Source: Lantana camara
Lineage: Eukaryota; Streptophyta; Magnoliopsida; Lamiales; Verbenaceae
Direction: 5' to 3'
Length of the DNA stretch: 64,000 nt
Assembly: GCA_037501455.1 (NCBI GenBank)
Contig: CM074857.1
Location: 122,313,501-122,377,500, forward strand
Shown piece by piece: positions 25,096-36,500 of the stretch; the stretch's first letter is position 1; the number at the start of each line of letters is the position of its first letter. The notes under the pieces were generated by a model. It saw nothing but the letters and a program-made list of their open reading frames with translations. It did not search any database and had not been told where the DNA came from. Made by a program: the position numbers and the translations under genes.

Positions 25096-25591
25096 TTCTT
25101 CGCACTGGTGAATTTATGCGTTTTTCTCGCTTTCAATATGACTTACAATTTCTTAATTCATACATATAACCATATGAAAATGAATTTTAATTATGTAATC
25201 TAACATATGATCATCCTAAAATGATGGAATTAGATTATTATTATTAATAGTTAAATAAAATCAAGTCTTGTCTTATATTATTTTTTGAAATTTAATTGCA
25301 TATAAATAAAACATTACTATATATATTTTTATTTAAAATATATTTTTATTAAACGTTTAAAGACGTTCTCAAATTCATCTCTTTTTAAATTTTTGCTCAC
25401 TAACGCACAGGCAGCCGCCTCTGCCCTCATATCCACATTATGTGACCTAAATTAGTAGCATGTCTGGATTACCATAGCCGTAAAGCAACTCATAAATATG
25501 AAAACAAAACAGAAAGGCATGCTTAGAGTAAATATTTAAACACACATCACCAAGCACTTTTGTTTTGGATTCTTCCGATGAAATAGAAATA
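25096..25591. other. AT-rich flank of the gypsy insertion
   Basis: No gene seen. It directly abuts the left LTR. Confidence 0.4.
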
Positions 25592-26162
25592 TGTCATGGA
25601 AAGCTTTATGTTGGAGCCAAATTCAAATCTCAGTTTGAATTTGGATCGTTGGATGGGGATTAATCTGCATCGTAGGATTGTGTTTAGGCTAAAAGAAGAA
25701 AACGACGTCGTGGCCATTAAACGCACTAAATCCTACACCGTTGATTCAAGCGCCAAAGATCGGAAGGCCAATATTCATACTTCACTGGGTGATGATCTAA
25801 CCGTTCATTATTTGAAAGATCCAAAGGCTGAGGAGAGCTGAGTTCATAGCTGGAGGGGACCATTTGTGCAGAGGTGGTTATGCCGGGCAATTGATCGATT
25901 ATTCCTTGCGTGGTGGATGGCGACATCTTCCATTCCCTTAGCTGTTAGTTGAAGTATATTACTGCTGTTTTGTGCTCACTTTTGGGGTAAGCATTTTCAT
26001 AGTGTAATACTCAATTCCTCTCCCCTGTTTTGTCTTCTACATTTCTCATCTCTATTTTCTGTAACTGAATTCTGGACTGTTGCATTGCTTTCTGATTAAT
26101 AGAATTCCATTTTATGTGGGTTTTGGTTGTAGTTATATTCATTATAATCTGAATCCCTGATA
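25592..26162 (+). repeat. Left (5') LTR of the gypsy element
   Basis: Starts TGTCATGGAAAGC and ends AATCCCTGATA, identical in length to the right LTR. The terminal dinucleotides TG...TA are unusual, since most LTRs end in CA. Confidence 0.92.
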
Positions 26163-26164
26163 TT

Positions 26165-26176
26165 TGGTATCAGAGC
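26165..26176 (+). promoter_or_regulatory. Primer-binding site, initiator Met tRNA
   Basis: TGGTATCAGAGC, two bases after the left LTR, complementary to the 3' end of plant initiator tRNA-Met. This is where minus-strand DNA synthesis starts. Confidence 0.9.
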
Positions 26177-26199
26177 AAGGTGTTCCATACGGCCTAGCT

Positions 26200-27180
26200 A
26201 TGGCAGAAGGACTCAGATCGAAAGATTTCCAGGATTTACTAAAAAAACAAGAGGGTGCTCTGATTGAGGAGAGAGCGATGAGAGTTGCAGCGGAACAAAG
26301 AATGGATGGTCGATTCACTGACATGGATGGGAAATTCAGTGATATTTTTGGAGCAATTGCGACGCTCACCATGCAGATAGGCGCTATTGCAGATCAAATG
26401 CAAAATTACAATCGGAACAAGTCCGTGTTGGGAGGAGGACTATCAGCCATGGGTGAAAAAGGAACTGGATCTGGGTCAGTGACCAACAGTCCAGTACTAA
26501 CAGAGAGGCAGACTCAACAATCTCAAGGGAATTATGGTAACTCTTCAGCTCAAAAATATATTGAATTCCCTTTGTTCGATGGATCTAATCCTAGAATGTG
26601 GATTAGGAAATCCCAGAAATATTTTCAATTGTTACCTTCTATTCCCGAATGTGAACGAATTACGTTGGCTTCTATTTACTTCACGGGTACGGCATAAACG
26701 TGGTTACAGAGTCTAGTTGAAACTAAAAGAGACCTTACCTGGGATCAGTTAATAGATGAACTGTTAAAACGTTTTGATGGGGGGGATAGGCAAATGATAG
26801 TTGGTGAATTCCACCGTTTGCGTCAAATTGGAACGGTAGAGCAGTATTTGGTTCAGTTTGAAGAACTCAAATCACAGGTGCTACTATTTTGTAAGGATCT
26901 GACAGAGGAATATTTTACAGCAGCCTTCATTTGTGGTTTAAAGGATGAAATTAAAGCTTCTGTATTCGCGGGGAAACCACAGAACTTAGGGGACGCTATT
27001 AGTTGTGCTAAACACCAAGAAGCAGCTGTTGATGCTCTAATACTTAGAGCTAATGCAATTGGGAAGAATAATTCATCCCATAAACCAGTGGTAAAAGGGA
27101 CTCATATAAACAACTCTCCTAAACCTTAGAATTCTGGGAGCAAAGGAGGGTCATTCAGTAAGCCAAGTTCATTACCTAGA
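26200..27180 (+). pseudogene. gag portion of the gypsy polyprotein
   Basis: ATG at 26200 (MAEGLRSKD). The retrotransposon gag domain is visible around FPLFDGSNPRMWIRKSQ and WDQLIDELLKRF, continuing as EFHRLRQIGTVEQYLVQFEEL and FICGLKDEIKASV. In-frame stops lie at 26695 (TAA) and 27127 (TAG). Gag and pol share one frame, as in many plant gypsy elements. Confidence 0.85.
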
Positions 27181-27201
27181 AAGTTTCTAACAGCGAGTGA
27201 A

Positions 27202-30200
27202 ATGAGAGCAAGAAGAGATAAGAATCTTTGCTATAACTGCGATGAAGTTTATAGCCCAGTTCACAAGTGCACACAGAAGCAGTTATTCATCATCATCCCA
27301 GAAGAAGATGATTGGGGAGATCTGGAGGAATGTTTTGATGAAGGAGAGATCATGGAGGACAATACTGGAAATGAAGAAGTCACCATTTCTATACACTCTA
27401 TTTCTGGGAAGATAAACCCTCATATGTTTAAATTTAAAGGTGAAATTGAGGGGAAAGAAGCTTTGATTATGCTTGATTGTGGGAGTACTACATGCTTTGT
27501 TGATGAGGAGATGGCAAGAGCATTAACTTGCAAGAAAGAGAACACCAAACCTATGAGAGTTACAGCAGCAGACAGGGTACAATTAGTCAGCAACACCATC
27601 TTTCCTGAATTTGAATGGAAAATTCAGAACCATACATTCAAATTTCCAACAAGGGTTCTAGATTTGGGTGGAGTAGATATGGTATTAGGAGGGGATTGGC
27701 TACACAGTAAGACTCCAGTGGGTCTGGATTACAAAAACAACCGTATATTAGTTCTCAAAGAAGGAAAGAGAATTAGCTTGCAGGCTATAAAACCTCAATC
27801 AGACTTTGACTTCATTTCAGCTGAAGGTATTGAGAAAATGATAAAGAATGGGGGAAAGGGCAGCATTGGTCAACTGTACTCTCTAACTGCAGAACAATTC
27901 AGTGATGACAATGAACATTCTGATGTGAAGACCATTTTAGATCAATTCAAAGGGGTCTTTAAGGAACCAACAACCTTACCACCAAGGAGAGATATTGAGC
28001 ATAAGATTGAATTAAAACCAGATTCTGTTCCTAAGAAGCAGATTCCTTATAGGTATTCTCATGCTCAGAAGGATGAAATTGAAAATTTGGTGAAGGGAAT
28101 GTTGAAGGACGGTATAATCAGACCTAGTCAAAGTTCTTTTGCATCCCCAGTATTGCTAGTCAAGAAAAAAGATGGTGGATAGAGGATGTGTGTTGACTAC
28201 AGGTATTTAAACACCTTCACTGTGAAACATAATTTCCCTATACCAATAATTGATGAGTTACTGGATGAGCTACATGGCTCCAGATATTTCTCCAAAATAG
28301 ATCTGAGGTCAGGATATTTCCAGATTAGAATGAGATAAGGGGATGTAGCTAAGACTAGCTTTGTGACCCATAATGGACACTATGAATTCCTGGTCATGCC
28401 ATTTGGACTATGTAATGCTCCCTCCACTTTTCAATCACTGATGAATAAGATTTTTTTTCCCTACCTCAGAAAGTTTATTCTGGTATTATTTGATGATATC
28501 TTGATTTATAGCAGAACTTGGGAGGATCATATGAAACACTTACACACTGTACTTTCCATTCTGAAGCAAAATGAGTTATATGCTAAGTTAAGTAAGTGCA
28601 GTTTTGGCAGAACAAGTGTAGACTATTTGGGACATGTTATATCGGAGGAGGGAGTGTCTACTGATCCTGAGAAGATCAAGGTAATGGTGCAGTGGCCTAC
28701 ACCTAGATCTGTGAAAGAACTGCGGGGCTTCTTAGGGTTGACAGGTTACTATAGGAAGTTCATTCAACATTATGGCATGTTAAGCAAACCCTTAACAGAT
28801 CTTTTAAAGAAGGATGGCTTTACATGGAATGACAAGGCAGAATCAGCTTTTGAATCACTGAAAAGAGCTGTTACATCTACTCCGGTGCTCTTATTACCTG
28901 ATTTTAACAAGCCATTTGTAGTAGAGACAGATGCTAGCAATGGAGGGCTTGGAGCTGTACTGATGCAACAGAACAGGCCTATAGCTTATTTCAGTAAAGC
29001 TTTAGGGGTCAAAAACATGGGATTATCAGTTTATGAGAAAGAGTTACTTGCAGTATTGATGGCTGTTAACAAATGGAAACATTATTTGCAAGGACACCAC
29101 TTCATTATCAAATCTGATCAGCAAAGCTTGAAACGCATGCTTGAGCAGAGAATGGGAACCATCTTACCGCAGAAATGGATTTCTAAGTTATTGGGATTTG
29201 ATTATGAAGTCCAATATAAGAAGGGGAAGGAGAATTTGGTGGCTGATGCTTTGTCTAGAGTGGATCATTCTGATATGCAATGCAACTTGATAACTGCAGT
29301 CATACCTTCTTGGGTTACTGAGGTGAGTGAGTCTTATTCAAATGATGTTATTTTTTCTAAGATCATACAAGCTAAGTCAGTTAATACTAATGTATATCCT
29401 GAGTTTACTTTAGTTGGGGGTTTGTTAAGGAGGAATGGGAGAATCTGTGTGGGGGATGATCTATTATTGAGAAATAAAATCATTCAGAATTTGCATGACA
29501 CCTCATTAGGTGGACACTCTGGGATATTAGGGACTTATCAGAGGGTAAGGTCCATGTTTAGTTGGCCTAATCTAAAGAAAGATGTGATGAATTGGGTGAG
29601 GGAGTGTGATACTTGTCAGAAATCCAAGCATGAAAATGTGAAGTATCCGGGTCTGTTGCAACCATTAGCTATTCCAGATCAAGCTTGGGTACACATTACC
29701 ATGGACTTCATTGAAGGGCTGCCCAAATCTGAAGGAAGGGATGTTATTATGGTGGTGGTAGACAAATTTAGTAAGTATGCTCATTTTTTAGCATTATCTC
29801 ACCCATATGCTGCTGAGTCTGTGTCTAAGTTGTTTTTAGACAACATTTACAAGCTTCATGGGATGCTCAATCCATAGTTTCTGACAGAGATAGAGTTTTT
29901 ACCAGCTCCTTCTGGAAGGAATTGTTCAGTCTGGTGGGGATAACACTTTCAATGTCAACTGCTTATCATCCTCAAACAGATGGGCAAAGTGAGAGAGTGA
30001 ATCAGTGCTTGGAGACTTACCTAAGATGCATGTGTCATAAGAAGCCTAAATCTTGGGGAAAATGGCTTTCTTTGGCTGAATATTGGTACAATACTAACTA
30101 CCATACAAGTTTGAAGCTTACTCCTTTCCAAGCATTGTATGGGGTTAATCCTTCTAAGGTTGTCTTGGGGCCTTATTCTGAAGCTAGAGTTCCTGAGGTG

Positions 30201-30746
30201 AGGGATTTAATTCAAGAAAGGATCAAATTCAATGTGGTTCTGAAGGAGACCTTAGAGCATGCTCAACAAAGAACTAAGGTGTATGCTGATAAAAACAGAT
30301 CTGAGAGGCATTTTGAAGAAGGGGAAATGGTTTATTTGAGATTACAACCTTTTAGGCAGAGCTCTGTAGCTTTGAGGAAGAACATGAAGCTCTCTCCCAA
30401 GTATTATGGACCATATAAAATCAGCAGTAAAGTTGGGAAAGTAGCTTATAAATTGGAGCTACCAGTGACAAGTAAGGTACATCCTGTTTTCCATGTATCT
30501 TTACTTAAAAAGAAGATAGGTAGCAAACATACACCTTGCAGCATTTTACCTGAGTTAGGTGATGATGGTAATTTCAAAACTTATCCTATAGCTGTGTGGG
30601 ATAAGCGGTTAATTCCAAGAAATAATAGACCAGTTGCTCAAGTACTAGTGCAGTGGTATAATGGAACTAGAGAAGAATCAACGTGAGAAGACTACAACTA
30701 CATTACCACTAAATTCCCAGAATTTGATCCTTGGGGTCAAGGATCA
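27202..30746 (+). pseudogene. pol portion of the gypsy polyprotein: zinc knuckle, protease, RT, RNase H, integrase, chromodomain-like end
   Basis: In order: zinc-knuckle-like CYNCDEVYSPVHKC; aspartic protease (LDCGSTTCFVDE, VLGGDWL); reverse transcriptase ([30 protein letters not shown]); RNase H (VETDASNGGLGAVLMQ, YEKELLAVL); integrase with HHCC-type GGHSG...CDTCQKSK, core MDFIEGLPKS...VDKFSKYAHF and TAYHPQTDGQSERVN. A C-terminal KVHPVFHVSLLKK and VLVQWYNGT segment is chromodomain-like. Stops lie at 28180 (TAG), 28336 (TAA) and 30684 (TGA), and a one-base loss near 29861-29870 shifts the frame. Each stop can be explained by one transition. Confidence 0.9.
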
Positions 30747-30750
30747 GGAA

Positions 30751-30763
30751 AAGAAGGGGGCAA
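30751..30763 (+). promoter_or_regulatory. Polypurine tract of the gypsy element
   Basis: AAGAAGGGGGCAA immediately before the right LTR, the primer for plus-strand DNA synthesis. Confidence 0.85.
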
Positions 30764-31334
30764 TGTCATGGAAAGCTTTATGTTGGAGCCAAATTCAAAT
30801 CTCAGTTTGAATTTGGACCGTTGGATGGGGATTAATCTGCATCGTAGGATTGTGTTTAGGCTAAAAGAAGAAAACGATGTCGTGGCCATTAAACGCACTA
30901 AATCCTACACCGTTGATTCAGGCGCCAAAGATCGGAAGGCCAATATTCATACTTCACTGGGTGATGATCTAACCGTTCATTATTTGAAAGATCCAAAGGC
31001 CGAGGAGAGCTGAGTTCATAGCTGGAGGGGACCATTTGTGCAGAGGTGGTTATGCCGGGCAATTGATCGATTATTCCTTGCGTGGTGGATGGCGACATCT
31101 TCCATTCCCTTAGCTGTTAGTTGAAGTATATTACTGCTGTTTTGTGCTCACTTTTGGGGCAAGCATTTTCATAGTGTAATGTTCAATTCCTCTCCCCTGT
31201 TTTGTCTTCTACATTTCTCATCTCTATTTTCTGTAACTGGATTCTGGACTGTTGCATTGCTTGATGATTAATAGAATTCCATTTTATGTGGGTTTTGGTT
31301 GTAGTTATATTCATTATAATCTGAATCCCTGATA
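30764..31334 (+). repeat. Right (3') LTR of the gypsy element
   Basis: 571 bp. It differs from the left LTR at about 10 positions (for example GGATCG/GGACCG, GACGTC/GATGTC, CAAGCG/CAGGCG), about 1.8 percent. Confidence 0.92.
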
Positions 31335-31496
31335 AAATCAAATGAAAAATGTAGGAATATATCAAATACATTCATACGCATACTGATAGTAGAACATAAA
31401 AAATAAAACAAAAAAGAGTTCAATACCAAGCAGATCATATAATAGTGAAGATTAAATGGCTTGATTTTAGATATCTTAATATTTAATAATGAAGAT

Positions 31497-31625
31497 TTGA
31501 ACCTTGTGGATGTAAAAAACTATGTTGGGAGAGGTTCCCGCAATAAGCGCCTTCAGCTACCTCGGGAGATTAGTCCTTCACTCAATTGGGTGGGGGGAAA
31601 CTCTGATAGATCAAAAAAAAAAAAA
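31497..31625 (+). mobile_element. SINE (probably 5'-truncated) with perfect 16-bp target duplication
   Basis: About 115 bp of unique sequence (GTTGGGAGAGGTTCCCGC, CTTCACTCAATTGGGTG) ends in a run of about 13 A. ATTTAATAATGAAGAT flanks both sides (31481-31496 and 31626-31641), the signature of LINE-mediated target-primed insertion. No clear A/B box, so the 5' end is probably incomplete or diverged. Confidence 0.8.
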
Positions 31626-31627
31626 AT

Positions 31628-32915
31628 TTAATAATGAAGATACTCCCTCTTATCATCATCGTCCCGATTGACCAAGAAAAAGGACTCCCTGTTGATTGAA
31701 ATGAGAGATGACTCCATGCAGGTTGGATTGATAGAAAATGTGCCTGGTGCAATATCAGTTTGCAAATTTGTTAACTTCAAATGAGTATGATTGGCATTAT
31801 AAGCATAGGTGAAGAGCCTCCGTCTCTCTCCTATAGTAGTCCGTTCCTCCATAATCAGACGGCCGGCTGCGTTGATGTCAACAAAGAACAGGGAATCTGG
31901 AAGATGGAAATGATGAGTTTGAGCAGTCCACGACGTTGATTCCTTGTTCAACAACCATGCCATTACATGCAGCTCCCTATCATCGCGCTCCTCAGCATAT
32001 AGTAAAGCAAGCATATCACCGCCAACCACAGCAAGCTGCCAGAGGAGGATGTCTGGACTCTCCAATGGCGGTAGCTCTATCTCACTGAATACTTCCTCAT
32101 CCAAATCGAACCTGATAATCATATAGTTGGCAGTTTCCCATGATTTGCCCAAAAAATATATGGATCCTTTGAAGAAAACATTCTCAGAAAATATATGTTC
32201 CCACAAGGGCCGCTGGTTGCAATATCGTTCGATTCTTGTCCAGCAATCTGCAGCCGCCGAATACACCTCCAATTCATACAACCATGTTGTCGGACGACGG
32301 CCTTCACCCGTAATCATCAGTGCCTTGGATGTCATCCTTAGTGCCCTGTAATCAGCATTCCGCTCAGAGTAGCCAAATCCGATGACAACCTCGTATATAT
32401 CATCCTCCACCACTCTCCATTCTCCTATACTTTTCAGAATTCCAGTTATAGGATTCCATATACAGTACAAATGATGGATTTCCTTCATATAATAGGACCG
32501 ACCATAGCGTTTGTTTCGCATTTCGCATTCCTTTGTAGAGCGGATTAAGATTAAGCCGTGACAAACCCCAGCAACCACGTAGTTGTTGAATGGGAGGACG
32601 TATTTGGATTTCTCCAGACCGTCCCTTTCCCCCAACACGCTGCAAATTATCTGGCCCATTGTCATCGTGTTCTTCAGGTTTAATATAAACAAGATGAGGA
32701 GGACTGTTGTTTTGATGCTCTGATATGAACCTTCGGGTTCCGAACAAAGCGTACCATGTTTTGGAGACGCACGAGAACCTCAACACGCTCATTACAGGTA
32801 GTCTTGTAAGTATGTGGAACATGATTTCATCTGGAATATATCTCTGCGTCGCCAAATCTGTTTTCCTTCTTTTTGACGGGATAACATCCTCTGAATTAGA
32901 AATCTGCAGCTTCAT
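31628..32915 (-). pseudogene. F-box protein (F-box plus F-box-associated domain) with a frameshift, copy A
   Basis: F-box proteins are substrate receptors of SCF ubiquitin ligases. ATG at 32915; the F-box lies at about residues 27-60 (YIPDEIMFHILTRLPVMSVLRFSCVSKTWYALF), followed by PPHLVYIKPEE. The frame then breaks in a G-rich run at about 32618-32637, and the remainder continues in another frame to a stop at 31628. That part is a long F-box-associated domain (LYCIWNPITGILKSIG, VVIGFGYSERNADYRALRM, LALLYAEE). Joined length would be about 425 residues. Apart from the one indel the gene is open, so it is either a recent pseudogene or a homopolymer sequencing error. The degenerate paralog at 42720-43768 confirms where the original frame ran. 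The stop codon lies in the SINE target duplication. Confidence 0.85.
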
Positions 32916-33479
32916 GGTGGCCGTCTAATTGTTTCTCTTGATAGATAGTTGTCTTCCCAAAATCTATGGACAATACCTATATATAGAGAGAGAAATCGGA
33001 TCCTGGTAGGAGAAGGATAAAATTTGCAATATATAGAGGGAGAAATCGAAATCGTATTTCTCCTAGGAGAAGGATAAATTTGCAATTGACTAATAGGATT
33101 AGACTCCTGATTTCCTACAAAGTTGCAAGTCGATTTCTATCTGAGAATAAATACAGGAGAAATTGAGAGAGAATACCGCTATCAACCGAATGCAAAACCC
33201 AAACTAAATCTCAGATCCAATAACAACTGAACCAAAATCTTAATCCCAGAACAAAAATAGCTTAAAATCTTACAATTTAATATTTATAAATCCATGGAGC
33301 ATGGGAAGGAGACGGGAGCTGTCGGTAGACAGAAGCGGAGAACGCGGGAATCGGCAGAGAGCCTAGACACGTAATGGCAGCCGGAGCAGTGGAGGGCTTC
33401 CGCTCGAGGTGGGATGGTGGTGCGGTGGCTCGCGGCGCAGCAGTGGGGATGGAGGCACGAGGTGATATGTGGGTTTGGA
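32916..33479 (-). other. 5' flank of F-box copy A, duplicated at 47405-47650
   Basis: Blocks such as GGAGAAGGATAAAATTTGC, TAGGATTAGACTCCTGATTTCC and TCTTACAATTTAATA...ATCCATGGA recur in the same order at 47440-47630. A short internal near-repeat (GAGAGAAATCGGATCC / GGAGAAATCGAAATCG) is present. No gene seen. Confidence 0.7.
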
Positions 33480-33499
33480 TTTTTTTTTTTTTTTTTTTT
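33480..33499 (-). repeat. Poly(A) tail of the LINE
   Basis: 20 T on the plus strand, 30 bases downstream of the ORF2 stop. The 3' UTR is therefore very short. Confidence 0.85.
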
Positions 33500-33529
33500 G
33501 ACAATGAAGCCCTCCGAGGAGGGAAAACA

Positions 33530-36500
33530 TCAAAAGGAACAATCAGCCAAAAGGAAATCAACAAGGAAGGAAGGACAAATGGAGCCACCCATGCACTCCG
33601 GGGCAGCATTCCGAGCCAAAGTATGAGCCACGACATTGGCCTCACGACGAACAAAGAAGAAGCGGCAACAGGGGAAGGAAGCAGCCGCTGATTTAATATC
33701 ATGCACCAGGTTACCAATTGGGGAGAGATCCTCATCTGAAGACACAATCTTGTTTACCAGGTTGAGGCAATCACTCTCAATCCAGACGGTCTGCCACCCG
33801 TTGTCACGCGCAAGATCCATCGCCCGTATAATCGCTACAGCTTCAACCGCCTCCGGTTCTAACTCACCCTTAAATCTATCGCACATCCAACCAAGACAAG
33901 AACCATCCTGATCGCGTGCTACAACTCCTATTCCAACTTCTCCCACATTTGCAAAGACCGCCCCATCAACGTTAATTTTTACAACCCCACCTGGAGGAGG
34001 CCTCCAACAAGAAGAGCTGCTACTATCATTCACAGGAGGAGGAGGATTAAACTCAGTCAGGGAGGAATTATGTAGGGACAATGCAAAATTCATCAGCTCA
34101 TCTGGCTGCCATTTGCACCCTTCCGTTCTAACCTTATTCCGAAACCACCATAAACCCCAAAGGATCAGAGAGAATCTGTCGCGATCGCCCACATCAAAAG
34201 AAGAGAACACCGTCTCGATCCACTCATGGACTCCCCTTGTAAACTTAGAGATGGTAGTCCAGGGGAGGAGCGAGATGGCCCAAACCTGTCGAGCAAAAGA
34301 GCACTCCAGAAAAATATGTTTCGTATTCTCCGGCGCATCCCCACAAACCGGGCAAAGTAAGTCAACAAGACATCTACGGGAGGCAAGGTTTGAAGAAGTA
34401 GGTAGAATATCATGTAAAACCCTCCAAACAAAGACGCGAACTTTTGGGGCGACGTGAAGTTTCCAAATCTTCCCCCAGATTGGGTTGTCGGCGGCAGAAG
34501 AGGAAGAAGCACGGGTTGCTCCTTCCAAAGCAAGAGCCACCCGGTGAGCACTGCGAACGGAAAAAACTCCATTTTTTTCAAAATGCCAAATGAGCCTGTC
34601 CTCCCGGCTCGATCTTCCCAGAGGGATGCTTCGGATCAACTTAGCATCACTTGGACAAAAGGTCTCTTCGATCAATTCGATGTTCCATCCAGCGTTATAA
34701 GGGAGCAAAAGCTGGTCAACACGAGTAATCGTAGGATCACGTGGTTGCCTTATCAAAGGTTTAAACGAGCTTGGTCTTGGAATCCACCTATCCTCCCAAA
34801 CATTGATAGAGGAGCCCGATCCAACTCTCCATCGAGATCCGGCAATCAGGATAGGTTTTGCCGATATAATACTTCTCCAAGTGAAAGACGGCAAATTCCC
34901 AAGCTCTGCCCCAAAGAAATCCGTATGTGGGAAATATCTCGCTTTAAGAACACGACTGAGGAGGCTATTCGGCGTAGTAACAATTTTCCAAGCCTGCTTA
35001 GCAAGAAGAGCCTGATTAAACGCCTTGAAATTTCTAAAGCCGAGCCCACCATTCCGCTTTTGAAGACAAAGCTTTTCCCACGCAAGCCAGTGAATGCGGT
35101 TTCGGTCTTTATTATTCCACCAGAAGCTAGCGGCGAAGGAATCAAGTTCCTTGATAAAGGAATCTGGCAACTTGAAGCAACTCATAGCATAAGACGGGAT
35201 CGCCTGAATCACTGCTTTAATTAAGATCTCCTTTCCTGCTGATGATAAACTTTTTTCAGAGAATCCACTAATTTTCTTCCGTATACGATCTCGAAGTGAG
35301 GCGAAAAGAGTCCTCTTCGATCTTCCGGCCACTGACGGCAAACCCAGATAAAGATCAAATTTTTGCACCAACTGAACACCTAACCTTGCAGCCATAAAGG
35401 AGCATTCTTCAGAATTAATGTTCCGACTAAAGAGCACTGATGATTTCTGAAAGTTGACCACTTGACCCGTTGCTTTAGAAAATAAATCCAACACTTTCAC
35501 AATACCATCCAAAGCCCGTACATCAGCTCGCCCACAAACTAATGTATCATCTGCAAATAAGAGGTGAGAAATGGTTGGAGCATTTTTACAGATTGACACT
35601 CCTTTGATAATCCCCCTATTCTCGAGGTCCTGCAAGCAAAGAGAGAGCGCCTCTGCACAAAGAAGGAAAAGATAAGGCGAGAGAGGGTCCCCCTGGCGAA
35701 TGCCTCTTTCCGGGGTAACAAAACCAAACTGAGCACCATCAAGTATAAACGAGAACGAGACAGAAGTGACACAAGTCATAATACGGTGCACCAAAAGAAG
35801 AGGGAAACCTAGCCTCTCAAGCATCCGAGCAAGGAACCGCCATTCCACTCTATCATACGCCTTGCTCATATCAAGTTTAAGGGCGAAAAAGCCCTCTTTC
35901 CCCTTCCTCTTATTCTTCAGGAAATGATTTATCTCAAAAGCAAGCAAAATATTATCAGTAATGAGCCTTTTAGGGATAAAAGCTGATTGTGATGCAGAAA
36001 TAATATCATCAAGAAAGGGTTTGATCCGATTTGCAATGCATTTCGAGGCAATTTTATAAATCACATTACATAAGCTAATCGGACGAAACTGGGTGATAAT
36101 ATTCGGCTTCTGACTCTTAGGGATAAGAACAATATGCGTGAAATTTAGATCCCGAGAAAAGATGCCTTTGTTAAGAAAATTTAGAACACAAGCAGTCACG
36201 TTCCTACCCACAATATGCCAGTATTTCTGAAAGAAGAAGGGGGGAAGCCCGTCAGGGCCTGGGGATTTAAGGGGGTACATACTGTTCAAAGCGCACTTTA
36301 CCTCTTCAGCAGAGAAAGGCCGGGCCAGCTCCTCCCTCATGGACTCGTTAATTTTTGGCTTGACCAACCGAATGACCTCTTCCATCTCTGCCATTGAGCA
36401 ATTAGACGACGAAAAAATCTCCCCAAAGTATCGCTCAATGATCCCCTGAATCTCCTCTTTAGACGAACATAAATGGCCCCCTTCGTCAAGAAGCCCATCA

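Larger units (their letters stand above)
25592..31334 (+). mobile_element. Complete Ty3/gypsy (chromovirus-type) LTR retrotransposon, coding region inactivated
   Basis: Two 571-bp LTRs in direct orientation flank a single-frame gag-pol. The PBS (TGGTATCAGAGC, initiator Met tRNA) follows the left LTR and a purine tract precedes the right LTR. The flanks repeat AAAT (25587-25590 and 31335-31338), a 4-bp target-site duplication if the LTR starts one base earlier, at the A before TGTCATGG. About ten LTR differences were counted by eye, so insertion is fairly recent. Five in-frame stops and one frameshift mean it is no longer autonomous. Confidence 0.93.

Noticed and set aside
32400..32692. Two overlapping F-box ORFs treated as two genes
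   Set aside because: Copy B shows the two parts belong to one protein, so a frameshift is the simpler reading.
34113..35224. Long plus-strand ORFs (up to 256 codons) opposite LINE ORF2
   Set aside because: They are antisense shadows of a clearly coding 1366-residue ORF and show no family resemblance.
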